DNA of 64,000 bases from Chrysomallon squamiferum (taxonomy: Eukaryota > Mollusca > Gastropoda > Neomphalida > Peltospiridae): the NCBI GenBank assembly GCA_012295275.1, contig CM022665.1, forward strand, positions 5,402,901 to 5,466,900, in the 5' to 3' direction. This document shows positions 1 through 12,346 of this stretch, piece after piece. The notes beneath the pieces were generated by a model. That model saw nothing but the letters and a program-made list of their open reading frames with translations, made no database searches and had not been told where the DNA came from. Each line of letters starts with the position of its first letter. The stretch's first letter is position 1. The position numbers and the translations under genes were made by a program.

Positions 1-821
1 GTTATTGTTGATGTAATTTTGTCTCCTTAGACTGAGTGAATTATATAATAAAAATAACTGACGTATATGTCAGATAATTACGATATTTATTTTATTACAA
101 CAGAAAATACTCAGTTCTGTTGTTGCAATTGAAATAAAGAACCGAAAAAAAAAGAAACCTGAGAATAATTTACAAATAAATAAATAAAGAAAGAAAGAAA
201 AAAATAGCAAAAAGTGCTACAGTAAATCAATACTACTACTACTACTACTACTACTAATAATAATAATAAATTAATTAATTAATTAAATTAAATTTAAAAA
301 AAACAAAATAAAATAATAAAAAATCTGTACTAAATTTAATATACCTTTAGCTATAGATAAAAATTAATATGTTTAAAATTTTTCTTTATTTACGCAAGCA
401 CAACAACAGCAACATCAACAACTAAAAGCGATGACGGCGATAACGACGATGACAGCAAAGACAACATCAGTAACAGCAACAAAAAAAACAACAACAACAA
501 CAACAACAACAATAATAATAATAATAATAATAACAGCAATAATAATGACGAAGAAAATCATAAACATACAGACGATTTTAAACGTAATCTTAGATATGTC
601 TGTCCTCTGAGTGTAAATACTAAATAAGTTTACATTTCACGTTATGTCTTTAATGGCTTAACAATCTGATTACCGGGCAACATAAAAGTCTAATATTCGT
701 TTTTCCATTAATTTGCTAAAGGCATTTACAAAGAAAACATTCCCAAGGAGGTATCCCGCATTTCTGAAAACTGAGTGATGCGTCATCATTATAGAGGATA
801 TTAACTGTTTTAGCAGGAAAA

Positions 822-887
<66 letters not shown>

Positions 888-1274
888 GGAAAAGAAAAGA
901 AAACAGAGACAAAGGCTGGGTTCAATACGCATATTATGTTACAATTAATTACGGTCGGTTCATAATGTCTGTATAATCCACAGTATGGTCACAGATTATT
1001 TTACACAACAGGAGTTGTCTTTTAGCAATTTTGACTGAGATTTTAGTTTTTATTAAATTAATGTTTTTCTTTCGCATCCACGAGCAAAAACAAAAGGCTG
1101 AGAAAGGAGTCAAGACCTCTGTTTTAATTCCATGCGGAAAAATAATGAACGTTCGATATTTGATTTCAGTGCTGACGCAAAAAAAAATGTTTTCCAAATA
1201 AACAAAAAATGAAAGAATCCTTGAAGATTTAATTTCTTCTGAAATGCCTTGTTTGTGTTCTTATTGTTGTTTTG

Positions 1275-1357
<83 letters not shown>

Positions 1358-2264
1358 TTATCTGACTTTCTCCCACGCAGTTTCAGCTATCTCACTTTTA
1401 GGAGTGAGTAAGTGAAATGTACGTGTCACTTATATTACCGATTATATCACAACCAAGATTTACACTGAAAATTTTAGTTTCACCAAAAATGTTTACTTTT
1501 TAACGTCATGCCTTGATGTTTTAAAAATCTCAGCATTCTCTTAAGTAGGTGTTTAATGACCTTGTGTGTTGTATTCCTCGAATGTCTATATATGTTTAGC
1601 AAACAAGTTTAACTACTAATGTCAGCATCCAGCGTTTTGTTTCGGCATTTTGCAAGCTGTACTTTAAAGACTCAGTCTTATGTGCATTTTTGGTTTTGCA
1701 CTCAGTCACAGCCTATAATTTATTTTTCTACGATTGTTTTCAGGGTGCATTTGCGAGCCTGTTTACGTTTGAAGTTACACTGATCTCATTTTTCGAATAA
1801 TGAGGAACATGCGAGTTAGTTGCATTATTTAGTTTCAGTAGATTTAGTATTTAATTTGCTGGAATAAAAACTGATAAAGTGTTTTTTTTTAAAAAAGAAG
1901 ATAAATTATAAATGTTAAGAACACGAAATAACGTAAAAAAAATAAAATAAAAAAAAAAGAAGAAAAAAAAGAAGGAAAAAAATAAACTTTTTAAGGCTCT
2001 GTTTACTAATTTTTAACAAACGGTTATAGAGCTTATAGATGTAATAGTTATTAACAAATGGGAGAAAAAAAAAAATCGCTACCGCCATCTGTATGAGTTA
2101 CTCCTTTTTTATTATCAACAGCAAGGGATATTCTATAAGGACCTTCCCATAAACAGGAAAAAGACGCATTAAATACGAAATTGAATTTTGATAATCCAGA
2201 TACGGCGTTCAGAAAAGAGCGGGAAAAGGCCAGTGAATGAGTGCACCAAGAATTCTTAGACGTG

Positions 2265-2298
<34 letters not shown>

Positions 2299-2893
2299 GT
2301 GTGTTACAGTCAGTGTGATCACAGACTGACTCTATAACTATATATGTATTTGCAGAAAATATCGTTTTATTCCTGGATAAAACTGATAAAAAAAAAAAAA
2401 AAAAAAAAAAAATGACAAATACAGAAAATATTACATATCAACATTTATTTATTTATTTATTTCTTATTCATCACAGTTTTACTTAGTGTTGAATGAGAAA
2501 ACAACAGAATCTGAAAAAAAAAAAAAAAAAAAGAAAAAAAGTAAACTGTTTTATAGATTTATTTTGACTTGAAACTGAATATTAGTTAGTCACAGTGGAT
2601 TATTGACAGGACAGCATTTAGTGTGTTATGACAATGACAAAAAAAAAAAAAAAAAAAAAAAAATTAAGTAAGAAATAAAAATGAACAAAAGCAAGAAAGA
2701 AATATTTGTTATATAAAAAACAATAATTATACATTTTAGTATTTGTGTGTGTTTGTGTGTGTCTGTGTATATATATATATATATATGTATCTATCTGTCT
2801 GTCTGTCCATTTATTTATCTAACCCTCTCTATGTATACGTGTATGTATGTGCGTGTATCTATATATATATATCTATCTATCAGAGAGAGATAC

Positions 2894-2924
<31 letters not shown>

Positions 2925-2925
2925 G

Positions 2926-3018
<93 letters not shown>

Positions 3019-3440
3019 ACACATATAGATAAAGAGATAGATAAATGGATGGATATATATATATATATAGATAGATATATATATACTGACGCCATTACTT
3101 TGATAATCGTAAATTTACCTTCTTTACTGGTTCATTTCAGGAGACATGAATGCATCACCTAGAAACCAAACATAGTAATATGTCACATGCTTATTAATAC
3201 AGGTTAGTACATTAGTACACGTCCAAGTAATAATACCGCTAGTAAATTAATCAATACACACACACACACAAACGTACATATAAACATACATGCTTACATT
3301 TATACATACATTCATACATATATTTATACATACACATATACGTACATATTCATATAATTCATAAATGCATGCATGTATGTATTTATGTATATGTTTATTA
3401 CTATCATTAATATTATCTTTTTTGTAATGACGTTGTCAGA
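1..3440. other. Simple-repeat-rich intergenic DNA
   Basis: I see no convincing gene here. The stretch is AT-rich with A-runs and microsatellites: (CTA/AAT)n near 230-270, CAA/AAT near 480-545, (AC)n 826-886, (CT)n 1281-1354, (GT)n 2266-2305, (GA)n 2880-3014 and GTAT-type repeats near 3255-3395. Open frames here are low-complexity (Cys-Val, Arg-Glu, Ser-Leu) and are products of the repeats. Confidence 0.7.
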
Positions 3441-3445
3441 CATAC

Positions 3446-3546
3446 CGTCATCATTGATAGATTCAATTAAACCACTGACATCATCGTGTTCTAGTGGAAG
3501 TTCCAACTCTTTCAGATACCCGTAGTCATCTTCATCCCTTGAACCT

Positions 3547-3598
<52 letters not shown>

Positions 3599-3736
3599 AT
3601 GTGTGTATGTGTATGAAGTGAAGAAATTTTAAGATGGTCTTCAGCGATTTCGGTAGAGATATCTAAATGTATTATTAGTTATTATTATCATCATTATTAT
3701 AAATATATTTAGTATGCTGTTGATATTATTAATCCA

Positions 3737-3807
<71 letters not shown>

Positions 3808-4058
3808 GTAGGAATAATAAGAAGAAGATTTTTTATTCTGTATATTTCTAAAGTTTCCTCTGCATTTCGCCTGGTAAACAACTGAAGAATATAACATGTA
3901 ATTAATTATAAGTAAGAAATTATCTACCGACGGATGGACTGTCAAGGCGATGTTCTGAAACTGATTCCTGGAAAGCCAGAAAGCACAATAAAGCAAAACA
4001 AGAGTTTCATCTGGAAAACAAAAAAACACAATAAAGCAAGAACAATAATAAGTTTCAT
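3446..4058 (-). pseudogene. Family member G: decayed signal-peptide exon plus EF-hand-like exon
   Basis: On the minus strand an acceptor AG is followed directly by ATG at 4058, and the start reads MKLIIVLALLC, the family signal peptide. About 48 bp further on, a second CAG-ATG-AAA copy of the same start follows. The frame then closes at 3942 without a normal mature peptide, although the DNA still resembles the LALQES signal region of gene E in another frame. Further downstream, 3544-3446 is a clean 99-nt exon bounded by ACAG and GTATGT, phase 1 at both ends. It encodes S-R-D-E-D-D-Y-G-Y-L-K-E-L-E-L, matching the position of the GRD junction and EF-hand loop in genes A, B and C. I found no third exon. 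A decayed family member is most likely; a functional gene with an unusual first exon is possible. Confidence 0.5.
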
Positions 4059-4082
4059 CTGTTGAAAATAAAAATTAAAAAC

Positions 4083-4131
<49 letters not shown>
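3547..4131. repeat. Three (TTA/AAT)n microsatellites
   Basis: Trinucleotide runs lie at about 3547-3597, 3736-3807 and 4082-4131, followed by GAT/AAG repeats to 4208. They lie in and around the intron of relic gene G and give poly-Asn and poly-Ile frames that are not genes. Confidence 0.9.
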
Positions 4132-4142
<11 letters not shown>

Positions 4143-4143
4143 G

Positions 4144-4178
<35 letters not shown>

Positions 4179-4259
4179 AATAAGAAGAAGAAGAAGAAGA
4201 AGAAGAAGATTGTCTCCTTTATATTGTTTCATATCTATCATCCTCTCTCAGTTAATTAA

Positions 4260-6120
4260 ACATAAATTAAACAAAATTAAAGGTGAAAAAAATTTAATTT
4301 ATGTATCATATATATATATATATATATATATCAAATAATCAGTAATTTTTATTATTACGTCATTCGGTAAGAAAATGTGTAAATCTCTGCACAAAAGAAA
4401 AAAAACAAATTGAAAAACAAATAAATAAATAAATAAATAGAAAGAAACTGTTTTACAACAGATCTACGTTATAAATAAAAAAACAAAATAAAAAAAAAAA
4501 ATAAATAAATAAATAAATAAATAAATAAAAATAGCTAAATCATTTAATGAGATAAGTGGTAAAATTGTTTGTCAGTAGAATTTCATTTCTTGATATCAGA
4601 AAATGTTCCTGCTGTTGTTTTTTGTTAACATATTTATTTATTATTATTATTTTTTAAAATTATTTTCATTATTTAAACCGCTATTTCGCAAAAGCTTCTA
4701 AAAAAAAAAAAAAAAAAAAATTAAAATTAAATAAATAAACCAGTGATGACGTCATTTTACGAAAAAAAAAATCAGTTAAAAAATATGAATCAGAAAGCGG
4801 TTCCGAAACATCTCACTGACTTGAATAGCTAAAATTTCTGGAATACATTTTTTATTGGGTTTTTTTGTTGTTTTTATTATTAATATTTTTTTCTTCCTCT
4901 GAAATAAATTATATCTCATCGACTTTTTTTTTTTTCAGGTTAACACCAACGACACATTTTCTTAAAAAAAATAAAAAAAAATATTAATAATAATAATAAT
5001 AATAAATAAATAAATAAAAACAAAAAATAAAAACATTAATAAATAAATTATGCCAGAAACTCCTGAAAAAATGCTAGAATAAAAACTTCTTACCTTTAAA
5101 GGAGTAATGTAAAAAAAAATAGCTGTTTTATTTTGTTTTAAAAAATAAAAGATACAGTTATTTTATACGCAGGACTGAATAAATGACGCCTACATTGAAT
5201 TCGAATACGTTAAATCCTGGCAGTTACTAAATATCTGCGTATGTAAACTGAAACTTTTGTGACTCTCAGAATTACGTATTTGAGTCAATTCGAAAATATT
5301 AATAAAGAAAATACAAGGCTTACTTTAAAATAATCATGGTGCTTAATGAAGGTTTAAGGATACCTTAGGAAATATTTCATTTATATAAAAATGATATTTA
5401 TTAAATATGTAAATTCATCAGCGGCGTTCAGTAGACAGACAGAGAGACAGAAATATGGATAGATAAATAGACAGATAGATAGATAAAGAGAGAGTGAAAG
5501 GTAGTGTGGGTGAGTGTGTGTGTATGTATGGGTGTACGTGTGCGCGTGCATGAGAGAGAGAGAGACAAAAGGCATTTCTTGTATTTCTGTTACACTATGA
5601 CTTAATCAGATATAATAATATACAAACAATCAACATAGCAATATATCTGTGAATGAATGAATGTATGTCTTGGAGTCTATGTATATTAAAGAATGAGCAT
5701 GTAAATGTCGTCTGAATGTTTCAATGTCTGAGTATCAAGGAGTTAATTTTCTATTATATCAAGTAAACAAGGTTTCGTTGATTCAAGGAATACAGTTACA
5801 CGGAAATCCACTTGTCAAAGACTAGCGCAGTCAGCATTTCCAAGATTAGCTACATCAGTTAACTGGTTTTACATCATTTGGAAGTAAGATTACTCGGAAA
5901 TGTATCAGACTGGATATTTAGTACAAACAGTATCCATGAAATAACGTTACTTTTGTCTCACCCTTCATAAATTACTAAGGTTTCCATATTAAATCGAAGA
6001 AGTTTGGTAGCTAGTAAATTAGTGAGTAGTGATTTACCCTATTTACTACTTCACCGCGAACGTTTTATTTAACTTTGAAATAAGAGTATTTCCTGGAAGT
6101 CGGAGAAAAGCGGAAATGGT
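4260..6120. other. AT-rich intergenic DNA, no gene seen
   Basis: The sequence consists of A-rich and T-rich runs, AAAT repeats (near 4420-4530 and 4990-5050), a (TA)n run near 4308-4331 and a GA/GTGT patch near 5430-5570. No frame has a signal peptide, known domain or splice-bounded structure. The triplicated block begins soon after. Confidence 0.6.
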
Positions 6121-6218
6121 AATTATTGTATCTACGGTTTTGTTCTTGATAAAACTATACTAATTTAGAGGTTCTTGGATATCTGATCGGAAACTTATGT
6201 TTGATATTATTTTATATC

Positions 6219-6249
<31 letters not shown>

Positions 6250-6362
6250 TTTAAACTTCTCAAAATTCGTTATAAACTGTTTTCTAAATACCATCATTAG
6301 ATTAAAGAAATTATGTTATATTTTCAATATCAACAAAAAGTAAGACAAAAAGTGATTTAAAT

Positions 6363-6368
6363 TTTATT
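6363..6368 (-). terminator. Poly(A) signal of A1
   Basis: AATAAA on the minus strand lies in a final 3'-UTR exon that starts at 6408 after a TTTTTCAG acceptor. The corresponding exon in block 2 begins near 17300. This explains why the A stop codon is in the exon before last. Confidence 0.6.
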
Positions 6369-6804
6369 TTAATCTTTAAACTTTTCGATTTCTTTGTTTC
6401 GTCTGTGTCTGAAAAATAAAAAATACTTGGTTTATTTCATAACATATCATACCCTGTAAAACGAAAGCTAAAGAAATCTATAGCGACTACAGAAGTGTAC
6501 ACATAATAGATTACAATAAATGTTTTAAAACAGTCACCCATTCCATAATTGAAGGCAACAAACCATGTTTATTTAAAAGCGTGTGAATATTATAAAAACA
6601 TTAAAAAATTCCACAGGTATTATTTTATGAAAGTTAATCTTATTGTCAGTGTATAACAATTACAAATATAATATGTAATACAAAATGTATACGAGATCGA
6701 AAGACACTGAAATACAAATGATAATTATTCAGAGATAGATTCATGATTTGATCTTCAAGAGGAAATAAGTTAGAGAAAAAGGATTGGAGATTTTATGCAT
6801 ATAG

Positions 6805-6917
<113 letters not shown>

Positions 6918-7035
6918 TCTTCTTCTTTAATAACTAAAGACAATGCTTTGTGACGGTAAATAAAAAATCTTTTTACATAATGTCTTAGCTTACCTGATAA
7001 TTATTGCAGCTATTAAACAACCGCCAGATCCGAAT

Positions 7036-7966
7036 TTAATTATCTAAATTAATTATAACATTATGTTATAATGACGGATAAAGATGTCTCATTGATGCAA
7101 GTTAATTTGGTTCATGAAGGTTTGTTGTAATAACCTATAGAAGCAGCTATATAACCACTGAAAACTGAACTGTAACTAAAGTGATTAGGTGCATATGCAG
7201 AACTACTGATAACAGTTAAAGTGATACTGACAAAGGTGCTCGGGTGGTGGTTACGTTACTTTTAACTGTAAATTTAAGTATGCAAATAACAATTAACACT
7301 AGTACTCGTAAAACTGTTTAGAAATTTACATTTTTCATTCAGTAAAGTTCTTATCCATATCATTTTACTTGGAAAAGAAAAGTGATATTTACCATCGTCA
7401 TGGAAAGCTTCTAGTAACTCTTCAAAATCTCGTTTATTCATGTTCTTCATGAATTCAGCCTCGTCCAAAATCTCGTCATCGTTTTCATCAATATCTCTTC
7501 CTAAAATGTCGCTATCTGTAAAGATAAGAAATATATTTTAGACAACTGTAAGTATTCTAGTTTTCAGAGAAGTAATATTTATTTATTTATTTATAAATAT
7601 GTTCTACAAAAAATATAAAAATTCTAATTTAGATGAAAATAATATTTTAGTGAAAAAATTATAAATGTTTTATTTACAATATATAGACTTCGGAATATAC
7701 CGTCACAAAGCATCGCCCACTTAAAGGTATTTGAAAAACAAATATTTAAAACAATTCTCAACAGTAATCTAACCTGGTCGTAACATTCCAATTGGGCCGA
7801 AGGTTGGTAGGTGTAACATTCCAATTGGGCCGGGCGTTGGTATGTGTACCATTCCAATTGAGCCAGGAAATTTCGGCCTAAACTTTTCAAGTTGCTCTCT
7901 CCTTATTAGAGGCGTTACCTCGTAAATAGCAACACACAACAACGCAAGAACGAACACAAGCTTCAT
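7036..7966 (-). CDS. A1: secreted Pro/Gly-rich peptide precursor with acidic EF-hand-like tail
   Basis: Coding exons are 7966-7774, 7515-7393 and 7043-7036, with phase-1 introns, giving 107 aa. The ATG follows the acceptor TTTCAG directly. Residues 1-19 form a signal peptide (MKLVFVLALLCVA...). A Pro/Gly-rich segment follows with three related repeats, GSIGM and two PGPIGM-type, ending LRP. Exon 2 begins DSDILGRD, a possible Gly-Arg processing site. It contains one EF-hand-type loop, residues 74-85 (D-E-N-D-D-E-I-L-D-E-A-E), with E instead of G at position 6, then the helix NKRDFEELLEAF. Exon 3 adds only Asp-Asn before TAA, so the second loop stops after D-D-D-N. Only the peptide repeat PGPIGM is shared with gene B, which marks them as paralogues. 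A donor at 6994/6993 leads to the 3'-UTR exon. It is intact and probably functional; the mature peptide's role is unknown. Confidence 0.78.
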
Positions 7967-8270
7967 CTGAAATAGAAAAAACGGTATCAGTTTTCTGATT
8001 TATATCAGTGTGCAACTGTGAAGCGTAATACATATGATCTACAAAATAACATGCTCCGTATCTTGACAGACGTACATGGCCAGATTAGAAATAGTGTCTG
8101 TTATAGGTTTACGGGGATCGAATTTGTACTATACCATGTTAATCCAGTCTTAATAATATAATATATACGATTTTAATGTTATCTTGCTGTATAATTAGAA
8201 AACCAAACAAAATTATATTCTTACAAATGTACCTACTTAGTTTTAAAACAGTTATTACTTCACAAACACA

Positions 8271-8271
<1 letters not shown>

Positions 8272-8331
<60 letters not shown>

Positions 8332-8345
8332 TAATAATAATAATA
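8272..8345. repeat. (AAT)n microsatellite in 5'-UTR intron of A1
   Basis: The trinucleotide run lies between the non-coding exon and the ATG exon of A1. It is repeated at 19301-19379 and 29209-29311 in the paralogous introns. Confidence 0.9.
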
Positions 8346-8399
8346 AAAAGATGAACGTTAAAATCACAATTTAATTTGAATAATGAGAAAGTTAGTTAC

Positions 8400-8542
8400 C
8401 TCAAATTATTCCTCAAGTGGAATGAAATTAACCGTTCGTGGAAAACAGTATTTGAAGACAAAAGGTGTTAAATAGAAGTGTTTTATAATTTTGAACAGGA
8501 TGCAAATCTAAATGACATTTGCACGTGTAAGTGTGAGATCCT
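8400..8542 (-). promoter_or_regulatory. A1 promoter and non-coding exon 1
   Basis: On the minus strand, TATAAAA (8487-8481) is followed about 25-30 bp later by a short non-coding exon ending at the donor TTTGAG/GTAACT (8400). Upstream lie an octamer-type ATTTGCAT (8507-8500, a POU-factor consensus) and AGGATCTCACAC (8542-8531). The last element also occurs upstream of the C genes. The TATA box is kept in A2 (19512-19518) and A3 (29419-29425); the octamer is mutated in A2. Confidence 0.6.
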
Positions 8543-8778
8543 GCTTTCTGTCAGACATCAGTTTATATAATCACTGCAAGCACACGTGTGAATCACATCA
8601 GGTTCCAGATCATTTTTCACATTGCCAAAGATTTGTTTTTATATGTATATACTGGTCTTCATTTAATGAGAAAAACTACTCTTGACTTAATGGTAAATCA
8701 ACACTGGAAAATATTCATTATGGAACCAACAGTTACATATCTATTTAATAAGACAATGTATATGATTTTAAAATCATT

Positions 8779-8970
<192 letters not shown>

Positions 8971-9486
8971 CAGTTTCAAATAGGTAGCATACTTTGCGTT
9001 CCTATTAATATTTTCTTCAATGAGAAATATTTTGAACAGAACGAAAACATATACTGAATCCTTTTTAGTTTGACTGATATACAGCTTAATAAAGAATGAA
9101 CAGCTCATAACAAAAAGATGTTTATCATGACTGATTATCACAGATACAGCGTGATATTCTACTTGATTCTGTTGATTGTTTCAGAGGCTATTATGTATTA
9201 TAGCAAACTGCCATTAACATATGGTACCACTTTTTTGACTTTCTCTCTCAAATTATTATATTCCTCTAAAGCGTTTATTAGCTGTTATTTTCAGTACACC
9301 AAAACAATATAGAGGTGTTAATTGATCCTTTTGGAAATGTTCATTTCTGCTTCATTAAATTAGGTGTTCGTTTTCACCAGTCGCACACTCCTTCGCGTCA
9401 AACTCTTTAACAGTCAACCAGGATTTCAGGCTCGTCATGTGTTGTCATATTTTCTGTTATATCCTGTTTTCAACAGAATAATGCTG

Positions 9487-9547
9487 TATAAGTAACTGCA
9501 TATTTCTAAAAACATCAGATCTGAACGTCCTACAGACTAAAAGTAAG
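9487..9547 (+). promoter_or_regulatory. B1 TATA-like box and non-coding exon 1 donor
   Basis: TATAAG at 9487-9492 is followed by a short leader ending at AAAGTAAG/GTAAGCC (exon end 9547). This stretch is identical in B2 (20473-20478) and B3 (30313-30318). The next acceptor on the plus strand sits immediately before the B1 ATG. Confidence 0.55.
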
Positions 9548-10174
9548 GTAAGCCCAAACGATTATTTCAGTACTGAATTTGACATTTTTATGTCTGAAAT
9601 CATAATTGAATAAGATTTTTTTTTTCATTTCACTTTAATATTTTATTACTATTTCTGATACTTTGAAAAAATGTAATTTTTTTTCGCATTTTTTCCTGAC
9701 TTCACAAACGTAACTGTGGTGATTTGCAATTTTAAAACATTTCTGCTTCGTCGAAGACTTAGTTATAGAATTTTTCTTATTAACGGAAAAATCTTTTTGT
9801 AATTATTCTATTTTAAATCTATCATTAACTCTGAAACTTCAAGACCTATTATTATTGTTATTATTATCATCATCATCCTTATTATTATTTTTTATAGTTA
9901 TTACTATTATCACCATCATTATCATCATCATCATCATTTGTCTTGTTGATTCTTCACTAAAAAGTTTCACTAAAATATAAACTAAGAAATAGATCAATTC
10001 TACATAAATAAAGCTTGAACTAGTAGAATTTAATATTTATGAAATGTGAATATTCGAAAACTCTTCCAGTTTGATAATCGAAGTTTTCCCCTATATTGTA
10101 ATTAGATTATGGTTGTTAAGTAATCAATGTATGGATTAAACAGAATAAATATTATTTTATTAATTTATTTTCAG

Positions 10175-11893
10175 ATGAAGCTCGTTCTTGTTCTTCTCTT
10201 GTTATCAGTTGTCGCCCTGCACGAGACTAATGGAATCTGGAGACGTTTCCGATGGCCTAGATTTCCTCGCCTTCCCAGAATCCCTCGCCTTCCCAGATTC
10301 CCTCGCTGGCCAAGAATTCCAGGACGCTGGCCTGGACCGATAGGAATGCCACCAAGACCAATGCTGAAAGGTTAATAAATATTTTGTAAATTTATGGACA
10401 TTAGTTAATAAGCATAAACATGCAACAAACATACGAACTTGCATACAAAATAAAACGACTGAAATAACAAACAGTGACAAACACAAATATTAAAGCAAAG
10501 CCATAACAGTAATTATCATGTTCAAACTTTTTCTCTAAATTAGTAGAAATTCAGTTAATTTACTGTTTTATCGACACAATCATTTATGCCATGAATTCAG
10601 AACCTCAGGAGCACCTACTTGAAATGCTGTTAATGATTAAAATTATAGATTTAGTTAGAAGTGCTTTAAATACAAACAGGTTTTCTTCTAATTTCCTGTA
10701 ATTTTTATAGTTACAGATGTAGATGATATCCATACTATATAAATTATTTTCATTTCATATATAAAAACCAACATTTTCATGGACTATCTAAAATATATTT
10801 ATTTGTAAATACATTAAATTATAATTATTTATAGAGTAGCTAGTGATATCTGTAGGGTACCTATAATCTACCTGTTAGTAGGCTAGTCTATCATGCTTAC
10901 GAGTTGACTAGAAACATTATTGTTATTAATAGACAAGCTAAATTTCACCTATTTATAGACCCAATTATATATGTAAACTAGCTAAATTACACTTATGAAC
11001 AGAAAATAATATTGACACATATTGGTTGACTAACTAAATTTAATTATTACAAGATAAGCAAAAGGAAATACGTATGTAAGATAGCTACTATATAATTATT
11101 TAGAGACTAGAATATTGACTCATACTGGCTGACAAACTAAATCATAATTATTAACACACAAGAAGAATAAATGCATATACAGAACAAACGAATTATATTT
11201 CGACTTGTTAGTTCTACATCGATCAGAAAAAACGCATTGTACACGTTTGTAGACTTATAATTTCTTCTGTTGTTTTCAGGAAGAGACGTCGATTCCATTG
11301 ATGAAAATGAGGATGGATTTCTCGATGAAATGGAACTGGCGAAACACCTCAACGAGCGAGACATTGAAGATTTAATCAAGATGTTGGATGAAAATGGTAA
11401 ATTATATAAAATTCTGATCAATCGACTGTTTATATGTAATAAGAGCTTGATAGGAATGTTAGTTTTATTATTCTACAAGTAAAAGCATTCATGATTGCTT
11501 TTGTTTTTGAAAATATTTATATATGTGTACATTTAGATATATGTATGTCTGTATGAGTGTGTGTGTTTGTGTATACATGTATACTTTTGTTCTATTCTAT
11601 TACTCTTGTTATTCCTTTTGCTATTCTCTTGCAATTATTGTCATTGTTTTTGTTGTATTGTTGTTATTATTTTTTTTTTTTTCAATACTATCATGCAAGT
11701 TCATTATTATTATTATTCTTGTTATTATTATTATTAGTACAAGTAGTAGTAGTAGTAGTAATAGTAATAGTAGTAGTTGTAGTAGTAGTAGTGGAAGTAG
11801 TATTGGTAGTAGTAGTAGTAGTTGTAAGATTGCTGTTATTGTTATGTTACAGGTGATAATCGGCTCTCTGTAGATGAGTTTACTGAAGACTAA
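10175..11893 (+). CDS. B1: secreted Arg/Pro/Trp-rich cationic peptide precursor with paired EF-hands
   Basis: Coding exons are 10175-10370, 11280-11396 and 11853-11893, with phase-1 introns, giving 117 aa. The ATG follows TTTTCAG directly. Residues 1-20 are a signal peptide ending HETNG. Residues 21-65 start IWRRFRW and carry repeated R-[FLI]-P units, then PGPIGM and PMLK. This composition resembles known proline/arginine-rich antimicrobial peptides. The exon junction reads K-G-R-D, a possible amidation and cleavage site. The tail has two complete EF-hand loops: residues 73-84 (D-E-N-E-D-G-F-L-D-E-M-E) and 102-113 (D-E-N-G-D-N-R-L-S-V-D-E), the second split across exons 2 and 3. TAA is followed by TCAG/GTAAAT, then a 3'-UTR exon from 12269 with AATAAA at 12341. 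It is the only intact B copy. Antimicrobial activity and calcium binding are inferred. Confidence 0.85.
11710..11825. repeat. TTA/TAG repeats just upstream of B1 exon 3
   Basis: Imperfect ATT then TAG trinucleotide runs fill intron 2 just before the exon 3 acceptor (TGTTACAG). The same arrangement is present in B2 and B3. Confidence 0.85.
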
Positions 11894-11967
11894 TCAGGTA
11901 AATTTACGATAATTTCTAGTCAAAAGTATTTTGATGCAAAAGTCTCTTAATGTTAAACTGTATCTGT

Positions 11968-12036
11968 TTTGAAATGTAATTTAATATCCCATATTAAAAT
12001 TCAATTTCAATACGGAATATTAAATTACATTTCAAA
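11968..12036. repeat. Hairpin in the 3'-UTR intron of B1
   Basis: Arms at 11968-11990 and 12014-12036 are near-perfect reverse complements (TTTGAAATGTAATTTAATAT on the left), separated by about 23 bp. The structure is kept in B2 (about 23101-23168) and B3 (about 32223-32291). It may be a small foldback element or an RNA hairpin. Confidence 0.75.
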
Positions 12037-12340
12037 GCCTTTTACCAGTTCAAATTCTGATATTTAGCTAAATGTTTATCTAAAATGATATATTTGTATC
12101 AAATGCTTAATCATTAATAAACTATAAACAGTTAAGAAGATGGTAAAAAAAAAAGTGTTTTTCCATAGAATCCGAAGTATTCTGGATGACTAACAATCTG
12201 TTTTGTTAAATTCTATTGAGTGCGATAAACAGCTGATATTTACAATATTAATTATGTTTCATTTGCAGTTCTGATGTCATTTCCAGCTACAGAACAAACA
12301 GTGAGAATCTCTGTATACAACGCAGTCATTGAAAACTCTG

Positions 12341-12346
12341 AATAAA
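12341..12346 (+). terminator. Poly(A) signal of B1
   Basis: AATAAA lies in the last, non-coding exon, which starts at 12269 after ATTTGCAG. Homologous signals are at 23476-23481 (B2) and 32596-32601 (B3). Confidence 0.7.

Noticed and set aside
949-1197. 82-codon minus-strand frame
   Set aside because: No recognisable domain, signal peptide or splice structure; expected by chance in DNA of this length.
2743-3095. Arg-Glu and Ser-Leu repeat frames over (GA)n/(TC)n (also at 8588-9141, 15064-15638, 17546-17965, 19775-20117, 26058-26252, 27685-27912, 35750-36100, 40005-40307, 62478-62696)
   Set aside because: They are translations of dinucleotide microsatellites, open on both strands in several frames, without splice-bounded or conserved protein sequence.
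10205-10486. Antisense frame across B1 exon 1 (also 30971-31252)
   Set aside because: Shadow of the repeated Arg/Pro codons on the other strand; no start context, splice sites or signal peptide.
11523-11873. Ser/Val/Leu-rich frames over TAG/TTA repeats (also 22185-23006, 31761-32129, 36747-36968, 59359-59712)
   Set aside because: Products of trinucleotide repeats in introns; the real coding piece there is only the 41-nt last exon of gene B.
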